Below are positions 1 through 6,527 of a stretch of 7,939 nt of DNA, one piece after another (the stretch's first letter is position 1; each line of letters begins with the position of its first letter). The stretch spans positions 1-7,939 of the forward strand of contig JAIXVN010000118.1 of the NCBI GenBank assembly GCA_027483005.1. Reading direction: 5' to 3'. The notes under the pieces are model-generated. The model was not told where the DNA came from, made no database searches, and worked only from the letters and a program-made list of their open reading frames with translations. The stretch comes from Verrucomicrobiaceae bacterium. Its GTDB lineage: Bacteria > Verrucomicrobiota > Verrucomicrobiia > Verrucomicrobiales > Akkermansiaceae. A program made the position numbers and the translations under genes.

Positions 1-1
1 G

Positions 2-1876
2 GTCGCCGCAAGCATCCGCCAAAAGGGCATGAAGGTCATGCTCACCCTGCATCACTTCGTCTGGCCGCTCTGGCTGGAGCGCGATCATGATGGCATGATC
101 GGCACGCACTTTCCTGATCTCTTCGCCCGCTATGCGGAGCGCGTGGCAAGCACCCTCGGCGATCTGGTGGACTACTGGATCACCTTCAACGAACCCAGCC
201 AGCTCACCTTCGGCTTCATCCGGCCCTGGTGGCAGAACCGCTACTACATGCCGCCTGGACTGCCGCGCGGCTCGGATGTCGATGCGGAAGCGGAGGCGGT
301 CGGCAAGTTGATCCCTTCCCTGTTCCTTGCCCACGCGAGGGCACGGGCATCGATCAAGGGTCTTCACCCTGAGGCAAAGGTCGGCGTCAACCCACTGGTC
401 ACCGGCTTTCCGACCTGGCTGCAGATGCTGATGGACTTCGGGGCCTGTCACCGGGGGCTTTCGGAAGCGGTGTTCAAGTTCACGACGGCCGGGGCCCTCG
501 TCAGCGAAAAAGGGGATGTCGATCTGGTCATCGGCGGGGTGACCGCAGGCGATCAGACCGCGTTCGAGTTCAGTGATCCCTATGTCCGCACCGGCAAGGC
601 GGTGCTGGTGAACGCGAACTATCAGGAACAGGACCTCGCCTCGCTTTCAGGAAGGAAGGTCGGAGTCATCGGCATCGGCAACCAGCCGGACTCCTGGAAA
701 CGGGACCTTCCGGACTCCGCGAGAAAGCGGATCTTCGCCAACTACGATGCAGCCCGTAGTTCACTGGCGTCCGGGGAGATCGATGCGGTTTACGGCGATG
801 CCTTCTTCCTGCTCCCCGAGGGCATGATCGGAGGAGAGTGCTTCCGATTTCTGGCCACCGGCCTGAGCGATGAGTCCTACGTCGTGGTGGCTCCGCACGG
901 TCATGGCGAACTGCTCAACCGCGTCAACCGTGCGATCGCCGGGTTTCAACTCGCATCCGGCGAATCCTTTGCGGCGCCCTGGCAATCGCACGCCGGGTCG
1001 ATCCCACTGGAAGCACCAAGGCCGCTGTCCCTCCGGGAGGTGATGACGGGACAACCGGGACGCGAGGAAACCGAGCCCTCCAGCCGGGAACTGGGACGCG
1101 TCCGGCGGCGTGGAAGAATCCGGATCGGGATCAGGACCGACGCGCCGGGAGTCTCGGAGATTTCCACAGGCGATGGTCTGGAACTCAAGCTGGCGGGCTT
1201 GATCGCGCGCGAGGTTTTGGGGGATGAGACCCTGCTTGAGATCGTTCCGGTGGAACCACAGCAGAGGTTCAAGCTGCTGAAGTCCAAATCCGGATGGCTC
1301 AACTGGGCCTGGCGTTTCTGGGGCACGACCAGCCTGATCGCCAATGCCAACTGGTGGTATCTCGGAACCTCGGGCCGACTACCGACGGAACTCTGCCCGG
1401 AGGAAGCCGTGGGCGCGCAGGACTTCGTGGGACTCGACTACTACTGGGGTCTTCCGACGAATCGGCTGCATCGTTTCCGCTCACTGGAGGATGCCGCCCA
1501 CGGCCGCTTTCTCCAGGCACCGGTGTGGCCGCGCGGATTGCTGCACGCCTTGCGACGCTTTCACCGCTGGTTTCCGGAGCAGGAGCTTTTCGTCGTCGAA
1601 AACGGCAGTGTTCCGATGGCGGATGGAGTCAACCGGACCGACTACCTCAAGTCCCACATCGCCGAGGTGAAGCAGGCCCTGGACGAAGGTCTTCCCGTGA
1701 AAGGCTATAACTTCTGGTCGATCACCTCGAACCGCGAGTGGGGCCATCCCTTTGATCCGAACACCGACTTCGGCCTCTACTTCGTGGACCTCGACAAGGA
1801 CCCCGAGCTCAAGCGGGTGGAGACTGCGGAGGTGGAGGTCTATCGGGAAATCATCCGCAACTCGGAAGGCGGTTGA
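2..1876 (+). CDS. GH1 family beta-glycosidase with an inserted, permuted SBP_bac_3-like domain (5' partial)
   Basis: This is a retaining glycoside hydrolase of family 1, acting on beta-glucosides or related beta-glycosides. The reading frame is open to the left edge, so the first ATG at 29 is internal; by comparison with ordinary GH1 enzymes about 100 N-terminal residues are missing. Numbering from that Met: TLHHF (6-10) matches the subsite -1 His strand; TFNEP (52-56) carries the acid/base Glu55; DYYWG (470-474) matches the usual NYY motif; VVENG (522-526) carries the nucleophile Glu524; FWS (562-564) and NREW (568-571) match the aglycone/sugar-binding WS and NFEW motifs. The active site therefore looks intact. 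Residues about 141-422 are not GH1 but a solute-binding-like insert (separate entry), which explains the excess length. Any signal peptide would lie outside the window. The gene converges on the minus-strand remnant with a 2-nt gap. GH1 assignment is firm; the substrate is not known. Confidence 0.9.
   Translation, partial: VAASIRQKGMKVMLTLHHFVWPLWLERDHDGMIGTHFPDLFARYAERVASTLGDLVDYWITFNEPSQLTFGFIRPWWQNRYYMPPGLPRGSDVDAEAEAVGKLIPSLFLAHARARASIKGLHPEAKVGVNPLVTGFPTWLQMLMDFGACHRGLSEAVFKFTTAGALVSEKGDVDLVIGGVTAGDQTAFEFSDPYVRTGKAVLVNANYQEQDLASLSGRKVGVIGIGNQPDSWKRDLPDSARKRIFANYDAARSSLASGEIDAVYGDAFFLLPEGMIGGECFRFLATGLSDESYVVVAPHGHGELLNRVNRAIAGFQLASGESFAAPWQSHAGSIPLEAPRPLSLREVMTGQPGREETEPSSRELGRVRRRGRIRIGIRTDAPGVSEISTGDGLELKLAGLIAREVLGDETLLEIVPVEPQQRFKLLKSKSGWLNWAWRFWGTTSLIANANWWYLGTSGRLPTELCPEEAVGAQDFVGLDYYWGLPTNRLHRFRSLEDAAHGRFLQAPVWPRGLLHALRRFHRWFPEQELFVVENGSVPMADGVNRTDYLKSHIAEVKQALDEGLPVKGYNFWSITSNREWGHPFDPNTDFGLYFVDLDKDPELKRVETAEVEVYREIIRNSEGG
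449..1297 (+). other. SBP_bac_3-like domain in circularly permuted order, inserted in the GH1 barrel
   Basis: This is the segment of the GH1 protein at residues about 141-423 (counted from the Met at 29). Residues 158-306 read like the middle and end of a family 3 solute-binding protein: GDVDLVIGG (162-170), FSDPY (181-185), LSGRKVGV (206-213), SGEIDAVYGD (248-257), then a terminal helix ELLNRVNRAI (294-303). After a polar linker (about 310-360), residues 361-422 read like the first part of the same fold: RIRIGIRTDAPG (363-374), GLELKLAGLIA (383-393), EIVPVEPQQRFKLLKSK (404-420). In an ordinary family member the second block precedes the first. The cut falls in the helix just before the G-x-V-D-L-V-I strand. 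Domain identity is read from motifs and order only; the role (ligand sensing, allostery, or purely structural) is inference. Confidence 0.75.
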
Positions 1877-1878
1877 TC

Positions 1879-2501
1879 TCAGAGCGAGTCGAGTTCCTTT
1901 CGCATGACACCCAGGAGCAAAGGATCATCCGTCGAGCTCATCAAATCAACGAGGCTCTCACGCTGATGGAGCGTCGGCCGCGAGCCGAAGGCAGACATCA
2001 CTTCGCTTCTGCCCGTCTCCGGTAGTTTTGAAATCCACTCCACGTCACCCGCCCGCTTCAAGGCCTGATCCAAGGAGCGGATGGCATATTCCACGGCCGC
2101 CGGCTTCAACATCGCGTCCCGCATCTCTCCGGCTGGGATTGCATGAGCCCGCCCACGATTTCCGTGATCAAAATGGCTGCCAGATCCCCGGGGACTCTCT
2201 TCACCCACGCAAGGCAGGCCGACGGGTCACTTGCCGACCATCGCCGAAGATAGGCCAGGAGCGGCTCACGCTTTTCCGGATCCAGCCATTCCTTGATCGA
2301 TGCCTCAGCCACCTCCGGAGGAACCGCGCCTGCATCCAACGGCGGACGTGGTTCTGCAAGACGCTGACCCGATGAACGGCAAGTGCCGGGGATCATCGCA
2401 GGGACCGGCCGATCCGAGGGCGAGGCATGGCAACTCCATCGCAGGGCGACGACCGCGATGATCGCGATCGCCGCCAAGGCGCTGAGAAAAACCGGCTTCA
2501 T
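1879..2501 (-). pseudogene. Small exported repeat protein, broken by a frameshift
   Basis: Read from an ATG at 2499-2501, the protein opens with a hydrophobic export signal or membrane anchor (residues about 4-20, rich in Ala, Ile and Val). A short Pro-rich stretch follows, then a helical module with LRRWSASDPSACLAWV, which resembles the W-x-x-x-D-P-x-x-x-L-x-W repeats common in Verrucomicrobiota exported proteins. This frame stops at 2106-2108. The second minus-strand frame carries a plausible continuation (MRDAMLKPAAVEYAIRSL and on) to a stop at 1879-1881. Joining them at 2124-2129 would give a protein of roughly 206 residues. The joint is at GAGAGA on the coding strand, so a 2-nt slip is the simplest cause. 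It may be a decaying gene or a sequencing/assembly error. Function is unknown. There is no convincing Shine-Dalgarno. Confidence 0.6.
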
Positions 2502-2507
2502 TCCTGG

Positions 2508-2696
2508 TCAGGGGGTGACGCTGAGGGTGCTGAAGCTGGAGGTGTTGAGCGCGGTGTTCGAGCCGCTGCAATCGACGAGGCCGATGTAGCAGTTGGCCGC
2601 CATGGTCACGGTGGAGGTCGCGACCAAGGTCCAGGCCGTGCCGTTGGTGCTGCGGCAGGAGGTGATGGTGTTTCCTGTGCGCACCAACCAGCATTC
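2508..2696 (-). pseudogene. C-terminal remnant of a secreted beta-sandwich (DUF1349-like) protein
   Basis: On the minus strand, about 60 codons ending at the TGA at 2508-2510 read LVRTGNTITSCRSTNGTAW and then continue through a YIGLVDCSGSNTALNTSS region to SFSTLSVTP. This is the recognisable end of a concanavalin-like/DUF1349-type beta-sandwich module found at the C-terminus of large exported proteins of Verrucomicrobiota and relatives. Upstream of about position 2696 (toward higher coordinates) the reading frame stays open but no longer resembles the module, and there is no start codon or ribosome site. I therefore read it as a truncated leftover, not a gene. Its stop lies only 6 nt before the ATG of the frameshifted small protein, so the two may once have been one transcription unit. 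Family naming is from memory of the motif. Confidence 0.5.
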
Positions 2697-2754
2697 CCGA
2701 CAAAAAATCAGAATTCGATGTGTTGCATCTGGATCGTCGTGACACTCCCTAGCA

Positions 2755-2771
2755 GGCAGACAAGTCCTGCC
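2755..2771 (+). promoter_or_regulatory. Candidate regulator binding site upstream of the exported protein gene
   Basis: GGCAGACAAGTCCTGCC lies 20 nt upstream of the ATG at 2792. It has 5-nt inverted arms, GGCAG and CTGCC, around a 7-nt centre. The core recurs almost exactly in the regulator/permease intergenic region at 6457-6470 (GGCAGACAATCCTG, one base shorter). The shared core and its placement only in the two intergenic regions next to the XylR-type regulon candidates suggest an operator. The regulator assignment is inference. Confidence 0.45.
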
Positions 2772-2791
2772 AAGAACCTCGCTCCACGCCC

Positions 2792-5221
2792 ATGCGCTGC
2801 ATCCTTCCGCTCCTCGCCCTGACCTCGGCCGCCTTCGCCGAGCCGCTGGAAATTTCCGGCATCTACCCCAGCCTCGCCTACTACAACAACGAAGGCGAAT
2901 GCGGCACCGGGGCCGTCGTGCCCTGGGCCGGCCGCCTGTGGGTCGTGACCTATGCCCCGCACATGCCCAAAGGATCGAGTGACAAGCTTTACGAGATCAC
3001 CCCGGATCTCCAGCAGATCGCCCGCCCTGAAAGCATCGGCGGCACTCCGGCGAACCGCATGATCCATCCCGAATCGCAGCAGCTCTTCATCGGGCCGAAC
3101 GTGATCGACGCCAATGGCAAGGTCCGCACCATCCCATTTTCAGCAATGTTCGGTCGCCCGACCGGAAACGCGCGCAGTCTAACGGATCCGTCCAACAAGA
3201 TCCTCTATGCCACGATGGAGGAAGGGATCTACGAGGTCGACGTGCACACGCTCGCCGTCACGGACCTTTGGATCGACGAGCACCTTCAGGTCGGTGGCGC
3301 ATTCAAGAAAGGCGTGGCCGAGAGCAAATCCGGACGCAAGGCGAACCTGCCCGGCTACCACGGCAAGGGCTTCTACTCCGCTCAGGGACGATATGTTTAT
3401 GCCAACAACGGCGACCATGCCAAGGAGGCGCTTTCCAACCCCACCGTGCCCAGCGGCGTTCTCGCGGAGTGGGATGGCAAGGCCGATAAATGGACCATCG
3501 TGCGCCGCAACCAGTTCACCGACGTCACCGGCCCCGGTGGCATCATGGGAAAAGCCGAGTCGCCCGATGCCCCACTCTGGTCGATCGGATGGGACCATCG
3601 CTCCCTGATCCTGATGTGCCTCAATGAAGGGAAATGGTCGGCCTACCGCCTGCCCAAGGGCTCGCACTCCTACGATGGGGCCCACGGCTGGAACACCGAG
3701 TGGCCCCGCATCCGCGAGATTGGCGAAAAGGATTTCCTCATGACCATGCATGGCACGTTCTGGAGGTTCCCAAGGGACTTCAACCCGAAGAAGTCCGCCG
3801 GCATCGCTCCGCGTTCGAACTATCTCAAGGTCATCGGCGACTTCGCGAATTGGAACGGACGGCTGGTCTTCGGCTGCGACGACACCGCGAAGTCCGAGTT
3901 CCTCGCCTCGCGCAAAGCCAAGGGCAAGATCACGCCCCCGCAATCCCAATCCAACCTTTGGTTCCTCTCGCCGGAGAAACTCGACCACATCGGTCCTGTC
4001 ATCGGACGTGGCTCGGTGTGGATCGATGAGGCCGTGAAGGCAGGCGTCGCCTCGGATGCCTTCCTTTTTTCCGGCTACGATCATCGCCTGCTTCATCTCA
4101 ACCACGATCTAACAGAGCCAGTTTCCTTCACCCTGGAGATCGATCGCGAGGGCAATGGCACCTGGTCGAAACTCCGCGAGGTCAGCGTGCCCGGTGGAAA
4201 GGAGACCACGATCACATTCACCGCTGCGGACAAGGGAGCCTGGGTTCGGGTGAAGTCCGCCAAGGATTGCGGCAAGGCCACCGCCGCGTTCTCATTCCGC
4301 AACGACGATCCACGGAGCGAAAAGACTGATCCGATCTTCAACGGCATCGCCAAGGCCGGTGACACCACCGCCACCGGCGGACTCGTCCGCTCGCTCGATG
4401 GCGACAAGCGCGCCCTCGGCTTCGCGGCCCGTGCGGCGGATGGCAGTGCGATCGGTTTCTATCAACTCGATGCCGACCTGAAGCTCGTCCGTCAGGCGGA
4501 CCAGGGACCGTTCGACGGCTTTGAAAAGAACACGGCGATCCCGGATCTGGAAATCACCAGCGATGAAGCTTCCGCCATCTATGTGGAGGACGATGGCACC
4601 CGCTGGCGCATGCCGAAGGGCGAGGCTTCCGAGCTGTTCGGAAAACACCGAGTCGTCCGCGAAGTCGCCACCGAGCGCGACCTCCTCAACCTCGGCGGCT
4701 CCTTCTACGAGCTCCCCGCGCGCAATGCCGGCGGTGCCTCGCGGATGCGGCCGGTCGCCACGCACAACCGCATGATCCACGACTTCTGCTCATATCGCGG
4801 ACTCCTCATCTGCTCCGGCATCACCACCAAGGACGCTACCAACAATCCCCACATCATCCCCTCCGATGACGGCAAGACCGCCTTGTGGGCCGGAGCCATC
4901 GACGACGCCTGGAAGCTCGGCAAGCCTCGCGGGCAGGGTGGCCCCTGGAAGGACACCGCAGTGATCGCAGGAAAGGTCTCCGATCCCTACCTGATGACCG
5001 CCTACGACAAGAAGTCGCTGACGCTTTCCGCCAACGCGGACGTGAAGATCACGATGGAAGTCGATGTCAGCGGTGCGGGAAACTGGGTCAAGCTCGACAC
5101 GCTTGAGGTCGCAGCCAACAAGCCACTGGTCCACAGGTTCCCGGACGACTTCTCGGCCTACTGGATCCGCTTCACCTCCGACAAGGACTGCAAGGCCTCT
5201 GCCCAACTGACCTACGAGTGA
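2792..5221 (+). CDS. Large exported protein of unknown function, propeller-like with duplicated half
   Basis: This 809-residue protein begins with a classic signal peptide: a Leu/Ala core and an AAFA-EP signal peptidase I site after residue 17. It is therefore periplasmic, secreted or surface-bound. Many short strand-like segments with W, G and D turns (GRLWVV 47-52, KLYEITPDL 65-73, GIYEVDVHTL 145-154) suggest beta-propeller blades. It resembles a widespread uncharacterised family in Bacteroidota, Planctomycetota and Verrucomicrobiota with a conserved GGTPANRMIH-type segment (83-92) and LPGYHGKG (186-193). Residues 307-505 and 622-808 are a diverged tandem copy, each ending in an Ig-like strand module with a conserved KDC (491-493 and 798-800). 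I see no catalytic motif. The start is chosen by the signal peptide; the upstream sequence has no clear Shine-Dalgarno. It ends 3 nt from the convergent regulator gene. A glycan-related role is only inferred from the neighbours. Confidence 0.85.
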   Translation: MRCILPLLALTSAAFAEPLEISGIYPSLAYYNNEGECGTGAVVPWAGRLWVVTYAPHMPKGSSDKLYEITPDLQQIARPESIGGTPANRMIHPESQQLFIGPNVIDANGKVRTIPFSAMFGRPTGNARSLTDPSNKILYATMEEGIYEVDVHTLAVTDLWIDEHLQVGGAFKKGVAESKSGRKANLPGYHGKGFYSAQGRYVYANNGDHAKEALSNPTVPSGVLAEWDGKADKWTIVRRNQFTDVTGPGGIMGKAESPDAPLWSIGWDHRSLILMCLNEGKWSAYRLPKGSHSYDGAHGWNTEWPRIREIGEKDFLMTMHGTFWRFPRDFNPKKSAGIAPRSNYLKVIGDFANWNGRLVFGCDDTAKSEFLASRKAKGKITPPQSQSNLWFLSPEKLDHIGPVIGRGSVWIDEAVKAGVASDAFLFSGYDHRLLHLNHDLTEPVSFTLEIDREGNGTWSKLREVSVPGGKETTITFTAADKGAWVRVKSAKDCGKATAAFSFRNDDPRSEKTDPIFNGIAKAGDTTATGGLVRSLDGDKRALGFAARAADGSAIGFYQLDADLKLVRQADQGPFDGFEKNTAIPDLEITSDEASAIYVEDDGTRWRMPKGEASELFGKHRVVREVATERDLLNLGGSFYELPARNAGGASRMRPVATHNRMIHDFCSYRGLLICSGITTKDATNNPHIIPSDDGKTALWAGAIDDAWKLGKPRGQGGPWKDTAVIAGKVSDPYLMTAYDKKSLTLSANADVKITMEVDVSGAGNWVKLDTLEVAANKPLVHRFPDDFSAYWIRFTSDKDCKASAQLTYE
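3710..4306 (+). repeat. First copy of the internal protein duplication
   Basis: This encodes residues 307-505 of the exported protein. It starts IREIGEKDFLMTMHGTFWRFP and ends with an Ig-like strand module containing WVRVKSAKDCGKATAAFSF. It pairs with the copy at 4655-5218. The match is at protein level with the same order of motifs; DNA identity is low, so the duplication is old. Confidence 0.6.
4655..5218 (+). repeat. Second copy of the internal protein duplication
   Basis: This encodes residues 622-809. It starts VREVATERDLLNLGGSFYELP and ends with an Ig-like module containing WIRFTSDKDCKASAQLTY. It matches the copy at 3710-4306 in motif order: opening R-E strand with G-(T/S)-F-(W/Y), a middle part with a DHR/DKK turn (aspartate 430 and 739) and a closing W-(V/I)-R plus KDC. 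It is slightly shorter in the middle. Confidence 0.6.
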
Positions 5222-5224
5222 GAT

Positions 5225-6397
5225 CTAGCGTTGGATCTGCGCCTGCTTCCGGAAATGAAGCGGCGCGACATCGAGATCACGCCGAAAGACCGAGGCCATG
5301 TACTCCGAGGTGCTGAAGCCGCAGCGCTCGGCCACGGCGTTCACCGGCAGGTTGGTTTGCCGAAGCATCGCGATCGCCCGCTCGATCCGGATCCGTCGGA
5401 TCTCGGCAGCGGGTGATCGGCCCAGCGCTTTTGCAAATCTCTGCTCAAGGGTGCGCCGACACAGCCCGGCATGTCGCGCCACGTCCTCGACCTGCATGAC
5501 GCGGGACGAATCTCCACGAATGAACTGCAAGGCTTTCACCAGCGCCACATCCTCGATGGCCAGCGTATCGGTCGAACGCCGCTCGATCACCCCCAGCGGC
5601 GGCACCAGGATGTCGGGAGGTGGTTTCATCCGAGGTTTCGAAATCATCAGATCTAGCAGACTCGCCGCGTGATGGCCGATCTCCTCCACCGCCAGGTTCA
5701 CAGCGGTGATCGGCACCGGAGCCACTTCGCAGAACAGGTCATCCTCGGTTCCACTGATGACGGAAATCTGCTCCGGCACCGCCAGTCCCGCCGCGCCACA
5801 GGCATAGAGCACTTCGCGCGCACCGCTGGCATTCCAGGTCAGGACGGCCGCTGGTTTCGGGAGGGATTTCAGCCATGCGCCCAAACGGTCGAGGTCGAGG
5901 TTCCAGTCCGGTTCCGCCGCGCCGAGCTGGGGGACCGCCGCGTAGAGGGAACAACCGCAACCCGATTGACTCAGCGCGGAGGCAAAGGCCTGCTGATGAC
6001 CGGCCACGTAGTTGAGTCCCAACAGGCTGAAGTAACCGAAATTCCGGAACCCACGCGCCAGGAGATGGCCGGCAGCCATCTCCGCCGACTTCACGTGATC
6101 CGTCACCACCCTGGGAAATGCCACGCCGGAAATCTCAATGCCCGAAACATTCACCACCGGCACGCCGAGTTCCAGCAATTGCTCCGCAAGCTCAAGGTAA
6201 CCTACTCGGGCAATGACGCCGTCCCCTTTCCATCCCATCGGCAACCAGCGCCGCTGCTCGATGCCGCGCGGTTCGACAAACAACTGCCACCTTGCCGTGT
6301 GGCTGCCGTAGCGATGCACGCCCTTCACGATCCCCCGACCCCAACTGGTCGAGGTATCCACCAGAACGGCGACCCTTGAGGTCCTCGGACTTTTCAT
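5225..6397 (-). CDS. XylR-type transcriptional regulator (LacI-like sensor plus AraC HTH)
   Basis: This is a predicted 390-residue ligand-responsive regulator. From the chosen Met, residues about 8-270 form a LacI/ribose-binding-protein-like sensor: RVAVLVDTSTSWGRGIVKG at the N-terminus, then VPVVNVSG, a TDH...A segment (VVTDHVKSAEMAAGHLL) and ISVISGTEDD. Residues about 283-385 form an AraC/XylS DNA-binding domain with two helix-turn-helix units (VEDVARHAGLCRRTLEQRF and VNAVAERCGFSTSEY). This order, sensor first, is that of E. coli XylR. Possible starts are TTG at 6433, ATG at 6412 and ATG at 6397. I chose 6397 because GGAAG stands about 8 nt upstream and homologues begin just before the first sensor strand. 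It is divergent from the MFS gene and convergent with the exported protein gene, and likely controls both. The ligand is unknown. Confidence 0.9.
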   Translation of the reverse strand: MKSPRTSRVAVLVDTSTSWGRGIVKGVHRYGSHTARWQLFVEPRGIEQRRWLPMGWKGDGVIARVGYLELAEQLLELGVPVVNVSGIEISGVAFPRVVTDHVKSAEMAAGHLLARGFRNFGYFSLLGLNYVAGHQQAFASALSQSGCGCSLYAAVPQLGAAEPDWNLDLDRLGAWLKSLPKPAAVLTWNASGAREVLYACGAAGLAVPEQISVISGTEDDLFCEVAPVPITAVNLAVEEIGHHAASLLDLMISKPRMKPPPDILVPPLGVIERRSTDTLAIEDVALVKALQFIRGDSSRVMQVEDVARHAGLCRRTLEQRFAKALGRSPAAEIRRIRIERAIAMLRQTNLPVNAVAERCGFSTSEYMASVFRRDLDVAPLHFRKQAQIQR

Positions 6398-6523
6398 CGG
6401 CTTGGCTTCCATCGGATTGCTGCGCAAATTCAAAGGAGTGATGCGCGTTTACCTCTGGCAGACAATCCTGTTTTCAAGCAAGTTCTCCGCGCGCCCCTTC
6501 AAAAGCCCATCCATTCTCCGTCC
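6398..6523. promoter_or_regulatory. Divergent regulator/permease intergenic region
   Basis: About 126 nt separates the chosen regulator start from the GTG of the MFS gene; it must carry both promoters. It holds the candidate operator at 6457-6470 and an AT-rich stretch TTTTCAAGCAAG just after it. I could not find a convincing -35/-10 pair on either strand. On the minus strand TTGAAA (from 6478 downward) followed about 18 nt later by GGTAAA is the best but weak candidate for the regulator gene. Confidence 0.4.
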
Positions 6524-6527
6524 GTGA
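6441..6527 (+). CDS. Possible 28-codon leader ORF overlapping the MFS start
   Basis: ATG at 6441 opens a 28-codon frame beginning MRVYLWQTILFSSKF and ending in a TGA at 6525-6527. That stop overlaps the GTG start of the MFS gene as GTGA, the usual geometry of translational coupling. A strong AAAGGAG precedes it, but the gap to the ATG is only 2 nt, which is short (a GTG at 6438 would overlap the site itself). The frame also contains the candidate operator, so a transcript starting downstream of that site would lack it. It could easily be a chance frame. Function, if any, is unknown. Confidence 0.2.
   Translation: MRVYLWQTILFSSKFSARPFKSPSILRP
6457..6470 (+). promoter_or_regulatory. Candidate regulator binding site between regulator and permease genes
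   Basis: GGCAGACAATCCTG lies 53 nt upstream of the MFS GTG and 59 nt upstream of the chosen regulator start. It matches the site at 2755-2771 except for one missing base in the centre, and in both cases a CAAG follows shortly downstream. The likely binder is the adjacent XylR-type protein, by position only. Confidence 0.45.

Noticed and set aside
29..31. ATG at 29 as the true start of the GH1 gene
   Set aside because: The frame is open to the window edge and the residues before it (VAASIRQKG) fit the GH1 helix that precedes the TLHH strand; a start here would remove the first part of the barrel.
2124..2129. Programmed ribosomal frameshift in the small exported protein
   Set aside because: GAGAGA is not a slippery site, and I see no stem-loop or internal Shine-Dalgarno suited to it. 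Decay or sequencing error is simpler.
2305..2745. Minus-strand 146-codon frame rich in His, Arg and Leu
   Set aside because: It overlaps the better-supported beta-sandwich tail and the signal-bearing small protein in other minus-strand frames; its sequence looks like a shifted read of both.
2753..2770. GCAGG...CCTGC hairpin as a terminator
   Set aside because: The stem is only 5 bp with a 9-nt loop and no U-tract. It lies directly before a start codon and matches the second site in the regulator/permease region, so an operator is the better reading.
3179..4105. Long open frame on the minus strand opposite the exported protein gene (308 codons)
   Set aside because: The signal-peptide protein on the plus strand explains the region. 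The opposite frame shows no domain and its composition mirrors the sense codons.
5669..6379. Plus-strand frame of 236 codons opposite the regulator gene
   Set aside because: The minus strand carries an unmistakable sensor plus AraC domain; the plus frame has Arg/His-rich sequence without motifs.
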